Shown piece by piece: positions 35,035-43,258 of a stretch of DNA of 64,000 bases (position 1 is the first letter of the stretch; each line of letters begins with the position of its first letter). A model generated the notes under the pieces. The model did not search any database. It worked only from the letters and a program-made list of their open reading frames with translations, and had not been told where the DNA came from. Source of the DNA: Magnetospirillum sulfuroxidans (GTDB lineage: Bacteria > Pseudomonadota > Alphaproteobacteria > Rhodospirillales > Magnetospirillaceae); contig NZ_JAGTUF010000003.1 in NCBI RefSeq assembly GCF_018224925.1, positions 124,001 to 188,000 of the forward strand, written 5' to 3'. The position numbers were made by a program, and so were the translations under genes.

Positions 35035-37827
35035 TTAGCGAGCCTTGGCCGGAACCGTCTTGATCCCGCCAAAGGGGGCTTCGGCGAAGGCGGCGAAGAT
35101 GTAGGCGCCGCCAGAGGCGTTGATATCGCCTGCGGTTTCTCGGATCTTAAAGCCGGAGCTCACCCCATCCACGGCGATGCCGCTTTCAGGCAAGGCCGAG
35201 TTGGCTTGCAGGCTTTCCCACCGACCGTCATTGGTCGGCGACCTTTCGGTGTCAAGGATGGACCAGTTTCCAACTGCATCCGTGCGTTTGATCAGGACGA
35301 AACGCGGGCGAAAGCCGCAATGGACGAACGGCCCATCGCTGGAACCGTTGCCGCTATAGCTGGCGAACTTGGAAAAGCCGGGGATTTCGGCCCAGCAATA
35401 GGCAATATAGCTGTGCCCGTCGGCATTGGTGTTGGCGCTGGCGCCGACTGAAAATACCGTCGCGGTGGGAGCGGTGGAGTTCCAGTCGCTCCCCGCCGCA
35501 GCGGCGTTTGTTCCGCTCAGGCTCAGCTTCGTGTTCGCCGCCAATGCGCCGATGTAAACCGACCAGTCAGTGCCCCCCGCCGACCGGCATTTCGCGATGA
35601 TGAATTTGGGCGGCGCCCCCAGGCCATGTCCAATCGTGGCGTTGGCCGCGTCTCCATCCCAGGTCACGATGCTGAACCCGGCGGCCGGATTGACGCTGAC
35701 GGCAGAGGCGATGGTGCCGGCGCTGTTGGCGACCGGTGCGCCACCGGCCTTCCAGCACCAGGCAACGTGGGAAACCCCGCTTTCCCCGACACCGCCGTTG
35801 CCGTTGGTGGTGAAACCGCGGGCGTCCAGGCTGGTGATGTTGCCGACAATGGACGTTTCCGCATCAGTGGAATTGGGGCTCAGGTAACTGGGCTGCGTCA
35901 AACCCCGAGAGGTCAAACGGTGGAGCCAGGATGCGGTGGGATTGCTGCGCGCCTTGACCCACACCAGATCGGGGGCGAATCCCAAACCGGTGATCGTTTG
36001 CGGCGCGCCGGTGCCGGTATAGGTGAGCACATCGAAATGCTTGGCCGGGGCCTGGATCGCCGGCTTGGGCAGATTGGCGGTGCACAAAGCCTTATAAGCG
36101 GGATCTGACGGTGTATATCCGGCCTGACCAAAGTCCACACTGAACTCAACGGAGCCATAAGTAGTTCCGTCACTAAATGCCGGTAGCCAGTCAACGCCAG
36201 TGGTTATACCCGTTACGCTACATTCGACAATGGCATTTCTACTGAACACCAAGGTTCCTACGTCAGCATCAAATAAAAGCTCATATACATCCTCTGTCGA
36301 AGGCTCGCTGTATGAACTCGAGGTGCTGACACCATCGCGATAGATATCCTTATGATGTCGAATGACGGTGCCTGCATCATAAATAAGGAAGGTGTTATCT
36401 ATTCTATTGCTAACGCGAACGATGCCAAATGCAGCTGCGCTGGGAGTTCCGCTGGGAATCCCAGAAGAGCCTATCTTCAACTTCCATCCCCATTTTCCAC
36501 TGGAAATCCCGAGGGAAGCGGTTGCGACACCGCTCATCCCGGAAGCCGTCGTGAAATGCAAGTTGCCGTTGGATAATGTGCAGCCAGGGCTGTGTAGTGT
36601 GTTGATGGTCGCAAAGTTATTCGTCGGCGTGTCCGTCACCACGTCCGCCGCCCCCAGGCTGACCGGGCTAAAGGTATTCGGCGCGTCGCCACCAGCGATG
36701 AATTGCACTTCAGCGGCATACTTGCCGGCCATCATGGCTACGCTGGTATAGATTTTCACCCAGAGATACGGGTAAACGTCACGGCTGACGCTTAGACCGT
36801 TCTTGGTGACGACAAGGCCGGCTGCATCCGTGACAGAGCCAAGATCGGCAATTTTGCTGGCCGTCCCGGTGTTGTCGGTGCTGTTACCCCATAGCTCGAA
36901 TACCGCGACGCGGGACCCTAAGGCGACAAAACCATCGTTATGGGAAGCGTAGATACGAACGGCGGTGATAGGCTCGCCGGCCCCCAAATGGGCGCCAATC
37001 CAGCCCGGACTTGTCGTGCCGATCCCTGCGCCAATTGTCGCACACGACACGTTTGTGACGTTATTGGTAACACCGTCGAACGCAGCGGCAAGCCCTGCGT
37101 ATTCTGTCATGTTGCCAATAGGCGCGGTTACAGTGACGACTTCACCCTTGCTGACGTCTTTCCCTAGATTGGTCGGATCATTGAAATCCAGGTAAAAGCC
37201 GTTGATGCCGAAATCCAGATCGCCGATCCGCTTTGGCCGCCACGACCCGGTGACCGGATCGGTTTCACCGAAAGCGGAGGGATGCAGGGCGGTGCCGTCC
37301 ACCAGGATCGGCTGGGTGATGTAACCGTTGAAGGTTCCGTTGGCAATGGCGGCATTACCTTCGCCGATGCGATGCTCATAGGTCTTGTTGACGTAGCCTT
37401 CGATATTCGCGAATTCCGTCAGCACGGTCGTCGGCAGTTCGGTTCCGTTCCAGTAAATCTTGGGCGTCCCCGTCGTCACATCCTTTGATATCATCAGATG
37501 TCCCCAGGACGTCGTGTCTCGGAACATGGCGTTGGTCTGGAGCCGCCCGACCCATACGTTGCTCACGGTGACCCACAGATTCAGCTTGTCGTTGGCATCG
37601 AAGAACACCGACTCGCTTTCGTTCGAGTTAATGCCGGTGATCAGCAGGAATTGTTGCGTCCCGATAGCACAGCGCTTCACCCAAGCCGAAAAGGTCCAGG
37701 TCTTGCGGTTTCCTTCCACGGTGGGCGTGCGGGTGAAATAATCCGCCACCCCGTCCAGCCGGACGGAATTGGCGATGGAAAAGGCGGCCTTGCGGCCGCC
37801 CCCCAGCATCATGCTGTCACAGAACAT
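35035..37827 (-). CDS. Large phage tail fibre/spike with LamG-, discoidin- and SPRY-like segments
   Basis: 930 residues with GGAGG before the ATG. From the N-terminus: a LamG/concanavalin-like region (SVRLDGVADYFTRTPTVEGN, KTWTFSAWVKRCAIGTQQFL; ~20-240), a discoidin-like segment (ITAVRIYASHNDGFVALGSR; ~250-380), a SPRY-like domain (GKWGWKLKIGSSGIPSGTPS, YELLFDADVGTLVFSRN; ~400-570) and a Trp-rich C-terminal part (APDLVWVKARSNPTASWLHR, IIAKCRSAGGTDWSVYIGAL). All point to carbohydrate recognition. The central third (about 36100-36640) is clearly more AT-rich than the rest, suggesting domain import. It does not share the N-terminus of the three fibres upstream of it. Confidence 0.75.
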   Translation of the reverse strand: MFCDSMMLGGGRKAAFSIANSVRLDGVADYFTRTPTVEGNRKTWTFSAWVKRCAIGTQQFLLITGINSNESESVFFDANDKLNLWVTVSNVWVGRLQTNAMFRDTTSWGHLMISKDVTTGTPKIYWNGTELPTTVLTEFANIEGYVNKTYEHRIGEGNAAIANGTFNGYITQPILVDGTALHPSAFGETDPVTGSWRPKRIGDLDFGINGFYLDFNDPTNLGKDVSKGEVVTVTAPIGNMTEYAGLAAAFDGVTNNVTNVSCATIGAGIGTTSPGWIGAHLGAGEPITAVRIYASHNDGFVALGSRVAVFELWGNSTDNTGTASKIADLGSVTDAAGLVVTKNGLSVSRDVYPYLWVKIYTSVAMMAGKYAAEVQFIAGGDAPNTFSPVSLGAADVVTDTPTNNFATINTLHSPGCTLSNGNLHFTTASGMSGVATASLGISSGKWGWKLKIGSSGIPSGTPSAAAFGIVRVSNRIDNTFLIYDAGTVIRHHKDIYRDGVSTSSSYSEPSTEDVYELLFDADVGTLVFSRNAIVECSVTGITTGVDWLPAFSDGTTYGSVEFSVDFGQAGYTPSDPAYKALCTANLPKPAIQAPAKHFDVLTYTGTGAPQTITGLGFAPDLVWVKARSNPTASWLHRLTSRGLTQPSYLSPNSTDAETSIVGNITSLDARGFTTNGNGGVGESGVSHVAWCWKAGGAPVANSAGTIASAVSVNPAAGFSIVTWDGDAANATIGHGLGAPPKFIIAKCRSAGGTDWSVYIGALAANTKLSLSGTNAAAAGSDWNSTAPTATVFSVGASANTNADGHSYIAYCWAEIPGFSKFASYSGNGSSDGPFVHCGFRPRFVLIKRTDAVGNWSILDTERSPTNDGRWESLQANSALPESGIAVDGVSSGFKIRETAGDINASGGAYIFAAFAEAPFGGIKTVPAKAR

Positions 37828-37830
37828 GGT

Positions 37831-38958
37831 TCATGCCTCCACGTCGTTATAGGCGTACTCGATGCGATCAAGGGCGCGGATGTGATAGTCGATGCGGCCT
37901 TGGCCGCTGATCTCGGCCGGCGCGCCGGTTTCGCCGACGCGCTTCCACACGCCGCCCATGCCGGCGATGGCGAAGCCTGCGGGGACGATGCCGATGGTGC
38001 CGCGCTGGCCGACCATGGCGGCGCTCAGGGCGGGGTTGGCGAAGGTGACGTCAGTGGAAAGCGTTAGATCGAAGTTCTGAAAGACGGCCATGTCCAAGGC
38101 GACCGAACCGCCGACGGTGGCGACGCTGACCGCCTGGTTGCGCTGCGGCTGGGTCCAGTCCTGGGTCACGTTCACATAGGCGACATGGTCCAGGCCTAGA
38201 TTGGTCCGGGCGCTGGCGGCGTTGGTCAGGTTAGACAAGGTGCGGTCGGCATAGGCGGCGTCGGCTTCGGCCTTGGCGTAGACTTCGCCCTTGGCGTAGA
38301 CGTCCAGATTGCTGCGCGCCACCGCCTTGTCGGCCAGATCGGCGAGGTTCTGCGCCTTCTTCAGATCAAGGGTGGAACTGGCGGCGATGGCGTCGGTGAC
38401 CTGGGTGGCGGACGAAACCCCCAGATTGGTGCGCGCTTGTTCGACGCTGGCGACGTCGGACAGGTTGTTGGCCTTCTTCAGGTCAAGGGCGGAACTGGCG
38501 GCGATGGCGTCGTTGACCTGGGTGGTGGAATAGACCCCCAGATTGTCGCGCGCGGCGGCCTTGTCGGTCAGGTCGGCGAGATTCTGGTCCGGGTCGAGGG
38601 CGTTGCTGTCTTCGGTGTTGCCGATCACCAGGGTCTGGCGGCCTTCCGGATCGGTGAGCGGGGACAGCGAAATGCCGGTGCCGGCGACCAGCTTGTCGCC
38701 AAGATAGCCCGACGAAGCGTCGGCCGAACTGACGGCGACGCGGCCGCGATGACGGATCAAGATGGTCTTGCCGGCGGATGGCGGGGCCAGGAACACCACC
38801 ACGCCGCCGCCTGGGCTGGCGGCGCCGTGCACGGTGAAGCCGGACAGTTGCTCGATATTGTCGATCAACACCTGGATGTCGGCTTCCTGATCGATGGGGA
38901 AGGAAAAGGCATAGGAATCAGAGATGCCGTTGGCGCCATAGGAATGCTGAAGGGTCAT
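37831..38958 (-). CDS. Tail fibre paralogue 1 (shortest)
   Basis: 375 residues from 38958. The start MTLQHSYGANG is chosen because GGAG lies 6 bases upstream; the longer frame reads through a terminator hairpin. An N-terminal virion-anchor domain (YAFSFPIDQEADIQVLIDNI, KTILIRHRGRVAVSSADASS) is shared with the two upstream paralogues. Then follow repeats of the type NLADLTDKAAARDNLGVYST TQVNDAIAASSALDLKKA. The C-terminal ~120 residues (YVNVTQDWTQPQRNQAVSVA, GTIGIVPAGFAIAGMGGVWK) differ from the other two. It sits 4 bases before the large fibre gene. Confidence 0.8.
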   Translation of the reverse strand: MTLQHSYGANGISDSYAFSFPIDQEADIQVLIDNIEQLSGFTVHGAASPGGGVVVFLAPPSAGKTILIRHRGRVAVSSADASSGYLGDKLVAGTGISLSPLTDPEGRQTLVIGNTEDSNALDPDQNLADLTDKAAARDNLGVYSTTQVNDAIAASSALDLKKANNLSDVASVEQARTNLGVSSATQVTDAIAASSTLDLKKAQNLADLADKAVARSNLDVYAKGEVYAKAEADAAYADRTLSNLTNAASARTNLGLDHVAYVNVTQDWTQPQRNQAVSVATVGGSVALDMAVFQNFDLTLSTDVTFANPALSAAMVGQRGTIGIVPAGFAIAGMGGVWKRVGETGAPAEISGQGRIDYHIRALDRIEYAYNDVEA

Positions 38959-39395
38959 CGTATGCTCCATGAAAAAAGCCCCGCCGGGGATCGGCGGGGC
39001 TGGGGGAGGAAGGGGGAAACAATGGGCGATAGCGGCTCTGACGGGCCTATCCATCTTTTCGCTATGGCGTCAGGCTAGATCTTCCACTCGGGATACCAAG
39101 CGTGCAGAAGTTGATGCTTGTTGTTGAAGGTGGACCATTCCACCTGCATGGAGGTGCCGGAAGGCGTCCCGGTGAAATCGAAGGCGGCGGTGACGACATC
39201 AACGGTGTGCCCACCGGGGAAGTCGAGGTTGACCGCCTCGGTGACCATCGTCCCGGTAACCCAAGTAGTGCCGCCGTCGCGGGACATGCGGATACGGTTG
39301 TCGGTGCCGTAAGTAACGGCGACTTGGGGATCGACCACCAAGGTCACCCGGCCCTGCGTGGGGGCGGCGTCGGCGGTCTTGGCGATGGATTTCAT
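38959..39395. repeat. Direct repeat copy A: fibre C-terminal module plus spacer (copy B at 41010-41445)
   Basis: The last ~320 bases of fibre 2 and the following spacer up to the fibre 1 start are nearly identical to the last ~320 bases of fibre 3 and the spacer up to the fibre 2 start. I estimate about 95 percent identity by eye. Both spacers include the palindrome-bearing terminator and the same CTATCCATCTTTTCGCTATG stretch (39050-39069 and 41097-41116). Confidence 0.85.
38972..39001 (-). terminator. Terminator hairpin abutting fibre 1
   Basis: AGCCCCGCC (38977-38985) and GGCGGGGCT (38993-39001) form the stem; on the minus strand six T follow. The T-run ends 13 bases before the fibre 1 start, so the ribosome binding site lies immediately behind it. 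Confidence 0.85.
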
Positions 39396-41009
39396 CGTCA
39401 TGTTTGTTGCTGCCGTAGTTTCAAAAACTTCCATTTCAGTAATGACGGTATCGCTGTCTCCGTTACTCCATGGCACGCTCGTGCAATAGACACGTATCCC
39501 ATTTGCACCAGATACCGGCGGAAACGTCACTGTGTTCCACCCGTTTACATTGGAGCATGTTGCTTCATCCGTCGACTTTACCGTAGCTCCATCAGCCCAT
39601 CCGGTGATTGATACTTTCGTCCACACCCCCAAAACCAGCGCCTCAACCTTGAAGTCCTTGATCCGGCCATTCATTGACACATGGTAAAAGCGCAGCTTGC
39701 TAAACGGTCTGTTTGCCGCATACGTGACGCCAAAGTAGTTTCCGCTGGCGCTGATGTAAGTGAAGCCGCTGGACCCCGTATTTCCGTCATGCAACTGTGT
39801 CAAGTTCGTCAAATTTGCGGTAGTGGTTGTCCCTGTTGCAAATGCGGTAATGTTGTTTTGTTCCGCGACATTGCTGTAGTAATCATTCGTGCTGTCGTAG
39901 ATTTGGTCGGTTGATCCTCCCGTATCTATGCCCGTCTGATCCTCGAATTCGTCCGCCCATCCGGCGACCATTCCCATATACGATGATCCGGCATTGGCGA
40001 TCATGCGCAGGATGGTCATGGCGAGGTTGGTCTTAAGGGTGTCGATCTGCGTGGTGACGCTGCTAATGGCGTTATTGACCTGGATGCGGTCGGCATAGAT
40101 GGTGTCATATTCGCCCTTGGCGTAGACGTCCAGATTGGCGCGGGCGGCCGCCTTGTCGTCCAGATCGGCAAGGTTGCTGGCCTTCTTCAGATCAAGGGCG
40201 GCACTGGCGGCGATGGCGTCATTGACCTGGGTGGAGGAAAGGACGTCCAGATTGGTCCGGGCGCTGGCGGCGCTGGTCAGGTTGGACAAGGCGCGGTCGG
40301 CATGGGCGGCGTCGGCTTCGGCCTTGGCGTAAACCTCGGCCTTGGCATAGACCCCCAGATTGGCGCGCGCCAGCGCCTTATCGGCCAGATCGGCGAGGTT
40401 CTGCGCCTTTTTCACATCAAGGGCGGCGCTGGCGGCGATGGCGTCATTGACCTGGGTGGTCGAGGAAACGCCCAGATTGATCCGCCCCTGTTCGACGCTG
40501 GCGAGGTCGGACAGGTTGCTGGCTTTCTTCAGATCAAGGGCGGCGCTGGCGGTGATGGCGTCGGTGACCTGGGTGGTGGAAAAGACGCCGAGAGTGTCGC
40601 GTGCGGCCGCCTTGTCGGTCAGATCGGCGAGATTTTGCTCGGCCTGCAAGGCCCCGTCCACCGCCGAGGCGGCAATGGTCAGCGTCTGGCGGCCATCGGC
40701 ATCGGCGGCAACGCTCAAGCTGACGCCAGCGCCGGCCGCCAGCTTGTCGGCAAGATACCCCGACGAAGCGTCGGCCGAACTGACGGCGACGCGGCCGCGA
40801 TGACGGATCAAGATGGTCTTGCCGGCGGCCGGCGGGGCCAGGAACACCACCGCGCCACCGCCCGGGTTGGCGCCGCCGAGCACGGCGAAGCCGGACAATT
40901 GCTCGACATTGTCGATCAAGACCTGGATGTCGGTTTCCTGGTCGATGGGGAAGGAAAAGGCATAGGATTCAGCGGTGCCGTTGGCACCATAGACATGCTG
41001 AAGGGTCAT
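39075..41009 (-). CDS. Tail fibre paralogue 2
   Basis: 644 residues from 41009 (MTLQHVYGANG; GGAG at 6 bases). The N-terminal anchor (residues 1-~100) is very like fibre 1. Residues ~115-330 are repeats (NLADLTDKAAARDTLGVFST, TQVTDAITASAALDLKKASN and variants). Then MTILRMIANAGSSYMGMVAG WADEFEDQTG, a discoidin-like central domain (PFSKLRFYHVSMNGRIKDFK, NGIRVYCTSVPWSNGDSDTV; ~430-540), and a C-terminal module (RVTLVVDPQVAVTYGTDNRI, STFNNKHQLLHAWYPEWKI) shared with fibre 3. The central domain is coded by visibly less GC-rich DNA. Role: host receptor binding, by analogy. Confidence 0.82.
   Translation of the reverse strand: MTLQHVYGANGTAESYAFSFPIDQETDIQVLIDNVEQLSGFAVLGGANPGGGAVVFLAPPAAGKTILIRHRGRVAVSSADASSGYLADKLAAGAGVSLSVAADADGRQTLTIAASAVDGALQAEQNLADLTDKAAARDTLGVFSTTQVTDAITASAALDLKKASNLSDLASVEQGRINLGVSSTTQVNDAIAASAALDVKKAQNLADLADKALARANLGVYAKAEVYAKAEADAAHADRALSNLTSAASARTNLDVLSSTQVNDAIAASAALDLKKASNLADLDDKAAARANLDVYAKGEYDTIYADRIQVNNAISSVTTQIDTLKTNLAMTILRMIANAGSSYMGMVAGWADEFEDQTGIDTGGSTDQIYDSTNDYYSNVAEQNNITAFATGTTTTANLTNLTQLHDGNTGSSGFTYISASGNYFGVTYAANRPFSKLRFYHVSMNGRIKDFKVEALVLGVWTKVSITGWADGATVKSTDEATCSNVNGWNTVTFPPVSGANGIRVYCTSVPWSNGDSDTVITEMEVFETTAATNMTMKSIAKTADAAPTQGRVTLVVDPQVAVTYGTDNRIRMSRDGGTTWVTGTMVTEAVNLDFPGGHTVDVVTAAFDFTGTPSGTSMQVEWSTFNNKHQLLHAWYPEWKI
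40420..40740. repeat. Near-identical shaft repeat block (second copy 42530-42850)
   Basis: About 320 bases of fibre 2 shaft are virtually the same as 42530-42850 in fibre 3; I saw only a couple of differences. Within each block, smaller in-frame repeats of roughly 126 bases encode NLxDLxxKxxARxNLGV and TQVxDAIAASxALDLKKA units. Confidence 0.8.
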
Positions 41010-41445
41010 CGTATGCTCCATGAAAAAGCCCCGCCGGAGATCGGCGGGGCTGGGGGAGGAAGGGGGAATCAATGGGCGATGGCGGCTCTGACGGGCCTAT
41101 CCATCTTTTCGCTATGGCGTCAGGCTAGATCTTCCACTCGGGATACCAAGCGTGCAGCAATTGATGCTTGTTGTTGAAGGTGGACCATTCCATCTGCATG
41201 GAGGTGCCGGAAGGCGTCCCGGCAAAGTCGAAGGCGGCGGTGACGACATCAACGGTGTGCCCACCGGGGAAGTCGAGGTTGACCGCCTCGGTGACCATCG
41301 TCCCGGTAACCCAAGTGACGCCGCCGTCGCGGGACATGCGGATACGGTTGTCGGTGCCGTAGGTGACGGCGACTTGGGGATCGACCACCAAGGTCACCCG
41401 GCCCTGCGTGGGGGCGGCGTCGGCGGTCTTGGCGATGGAGGTGAC
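41010..41445. repeat. Direct repeat copy B: fibre C-terminal module plus spacer
   Basis: Second copy of the repeat described at 38959-39395. Differences are scattered single bases, for example in the codons right before the stop and at positions corresponding to the threonine/valine change in the WVTGTMVTEA segment neighbourhood. Confidence 0.85.
41023..41051 (-). terminator. Terminator hairpin abutting fibre 2
   Basis: AGCCCCGCC (41027-41035) and GGCGGGGCT (41043-41051), five T on the minus strand, ending 13 bases before the fibre 2 start. One loop base differs from the fibre 1 copy. Confidence 0.85.
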
Positions 41446-43134
41446 GGTGATGTTGGGAGAAACAAGCGGCCCATCATCCAACTTAAATTCAAATTCCTTC
41501 CAGTAATTGTTTCCTGCTGCCGTCCCGGAAACACCTTCCATCCGGTAATAGGTGTACGAAAGAGTGTTCGTGGACAGCGTGGTTAGCGTGTTGGCCCCCG
41601 CAGAGAGCGAACCGCCGAATGTGGCGCCGATGTCTGTCCAGGTCACGCCATCGGCTGATCCGCGCCATTTCCACGTTCCGATGTTTTCCGTGCCGTGGAC
41701 GTACAGTTTGGCCTCAGTAATGGTCTTGGAGACACCCGCTCCGAAATAGAATTGTACATACCAAGAGCTGCTGATGACCTGTCCCGTAGGCAGGAAGGGG
41801 CCGGCTAACGACGTCGTGTCTCCGTTAACAAGTTGAGCGCCGGCATTTGTCCAATTGCTCCCCGCCGACAGAGAGACCGTTATAGAGGCCGTGCGATCAC
41901 CTGTTCCCCCACTGTTGGTATAGGCCGCGCTTGGCGCTGGATTGTATATGTAGTCACCGGCAGCGTCATAAGTCGCCGTCCCGAGACTGCCGATACCCGT
42001 TTGATCCTCGAACTCATCCGCCCAGCCATCGACCATCCCCATATACGATGATCCGGCATTGGCGATCATGCGCAAGATGGTCATGGCGAGGTTGGTCTTA
42101 AGGGTGTCGATCTGCGACGCCACGCCGCTAATGGCGTCATTGACCTGGGTGGTGGAAGAGACCCCCAGGTTGGTGCGGGCGGCTGCCGCATCGGTCAGGT
42201 TGGACAGGGTGTGGTCGGCATAGATGGTGTCATATTCGCCCTTGGCGTAGACGTCCAGATTGGCACGGGCGGCCGCCTTGTCGTCCAGATCGGCAAGGTT
42301 GCTGGCCTTCTTCAGATCAAGGGCGGCACTGGCGGCGATGGCGTCGGTGATCTGGGTGGAGGAAAAGACGCCGAGATTGCCGCGTGCGGCGACAGCGTTG
42401 GTCAGGTTCGACAAGGTGCGGTCGGCATGGGCGGCGTCGGCTTCGGCCTTGGCGTAAACCTCGGCCTTGGCGTAGACATCCAGATTGCTGCGCGCCATCG
42501 CCTTATCGGCCAGATCGGCGAGGTTCTGCGCCTTTTTCACATCAAGGGCGGCGCTGGCGGCGATGGCGTCATTGACCTGGGTGGTCGAGGAAACGCCCAG
42601 ATTGATCCGCCCCTGTTCGACGCTGGCGAGGTCGGACAGGTTGCTGGCTTTCTTCAGATCAAGGGCGGCGCTGGCGGTGATGGCGTCGGTGACCTGGGTG
42701 GTGGAAAAGACGCCGAGAGTGTCGCGCGCGGCCGCCTTGTCGGTCAGATCGGCGAGATTTTGCTCGGCCTGCAAGGCCCCGTCCACCGCCGAGGCGGCAA
42801 TGGTCAGCGTCTGGCGGCCATCGGCATCGGCGGCAACGCTCAAGCTGACGCCAGCGCCGGCTGCCAGCTTGTCGGACAGGTGGCCGTTGGCGCTGTCCAA
42901 GGCGGAAACGCTGATACGGCCACGATGGCGCAGGGTGACGATGGCGCCGTTGGCCGGCGCGGCGTCGAACAGGACCGAGCCGCCGTCATTGCTACCGGCG
43001 CCGCGCACGACGAAGCCGGAAGTCTGCTCGATGGCGTCGATCAGCACCTCGACATCGCTGGCGGCATCGACGGCGAAGGAAAACGGAAACAACGTGACGG
43101 CGCCGTTGGCGCCATAGACATGGTGAATGGTCAT
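41125..43134 (-). CDS. Tail fibre paralogue 3 (longest)
   Basis: 669 residues from 43134 (the second of two adjacent ATGs, GGAG at 6 bases). The anchor domain is a more distant version (VTLFPFSFAVDAASDVEVLI, ISVSALDSANGHLSDKLAAG), but from AAGAGVSLSVAADADGRQTL onward it is nearly identical to fibre 2 for about 150 residues, with additional repeat units later. The central domain (WYVQFYFGAGVSKTITEAKL, WKWRGSADGVTWTDIGATFG) is discoidin-like but unrelated in sequence to that of fibre 2, and its DNA is less GC-rich. The last ~105 residues are again almost identical to fibre 2. Confidence 0.82.
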   Translation of the reverse strand: MTIHHVYGANGAVTLFPFSFAVDAASDVEVLIDAIEQTSGFVVRGAGSNDGGSVLFDAAPANGAIVTLRHRGRISVSALDSANGHLSDKLAAGAGVSLSVAADADGRQTLTIAASAVDGALQAEQNLADLTDKAAARDTLGVFSTTQVTDAITASAALDLKKASNLSDLASVEQGRINLGVSSTTQVNDAIAASAALDVKKAQNLADLADKAMARSNLDVYAKAEVYAKAEADAAHADRTLSNLTNAVAARGNLGVFSSTQITDAIAASAALDLKKASNLADLDDKAAARANLDVYAKGEYDTIYADHTLSNLTDAAAARTNLGVSSTTQVNDAISGVASQIDTLKTNLAMTILRMIANAGSSYMGMVDGWADEFEDQTGIGSLGTATYDAAGDYIYNPAPSAAYTNSGGTGDRTASITVSLSAGSNWTNAGAQLVNGDTTSLAGPFLPTGQVISSSWYVQFYFGAGVSKTITEAKLYVHGTENIGTWKWRGSADGVTWTDIGATFGGSLSAGANTLTTLSTNTLSYTYYRMEGVSGTAAGNNYWKEFEFKLDDGPLVSPNITVTSIAKTADAAPTQGRVTLVVDPQVAVTYGTDNRIRMSRDGGVTWVTGTMVTEAVNLDFPGGHTVDVVTAAFDFAGTPSGTSMQMEWSTFNNKHQLLHAWYPEWKI

Positions 43135-43147
43135 CATGGGCTCCATG

Positions 43148-43177
43148 AAAAAAGCCCCGCCGGGGATCGGCGGGGCT
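43148..43177 (-). terminator. Terminator hairpin abutting fibre 3
   Basis: AGCCCCGCC (43153-43161) and GGCGGGGCT (43169-43177) with six T on the minus strand, directly ahead of the fibre 3 ribosome binding site. Same stem as the hairpins before fibres 1 and 2; here it also terminates the collar gene transcript. Confidence 0.85.
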
Positions 43178-43258
43178 GAGGAAGGCTTTGTTGGTTCAAT
43201 GTTGTCCGCAGATCCTGGCTTCACGTCAGCGCCGGATGGGCGGATTTCCGGGACGGGT

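Noticed and set aside
38200-43000. Regularly spaced short repeats that resemble a CRISPR array
   Set aside because: The repeats are in frame, encode NLxDLxxKAAARxNLGV-type fibre shafts, vary in sequence, and no cas genes are near.
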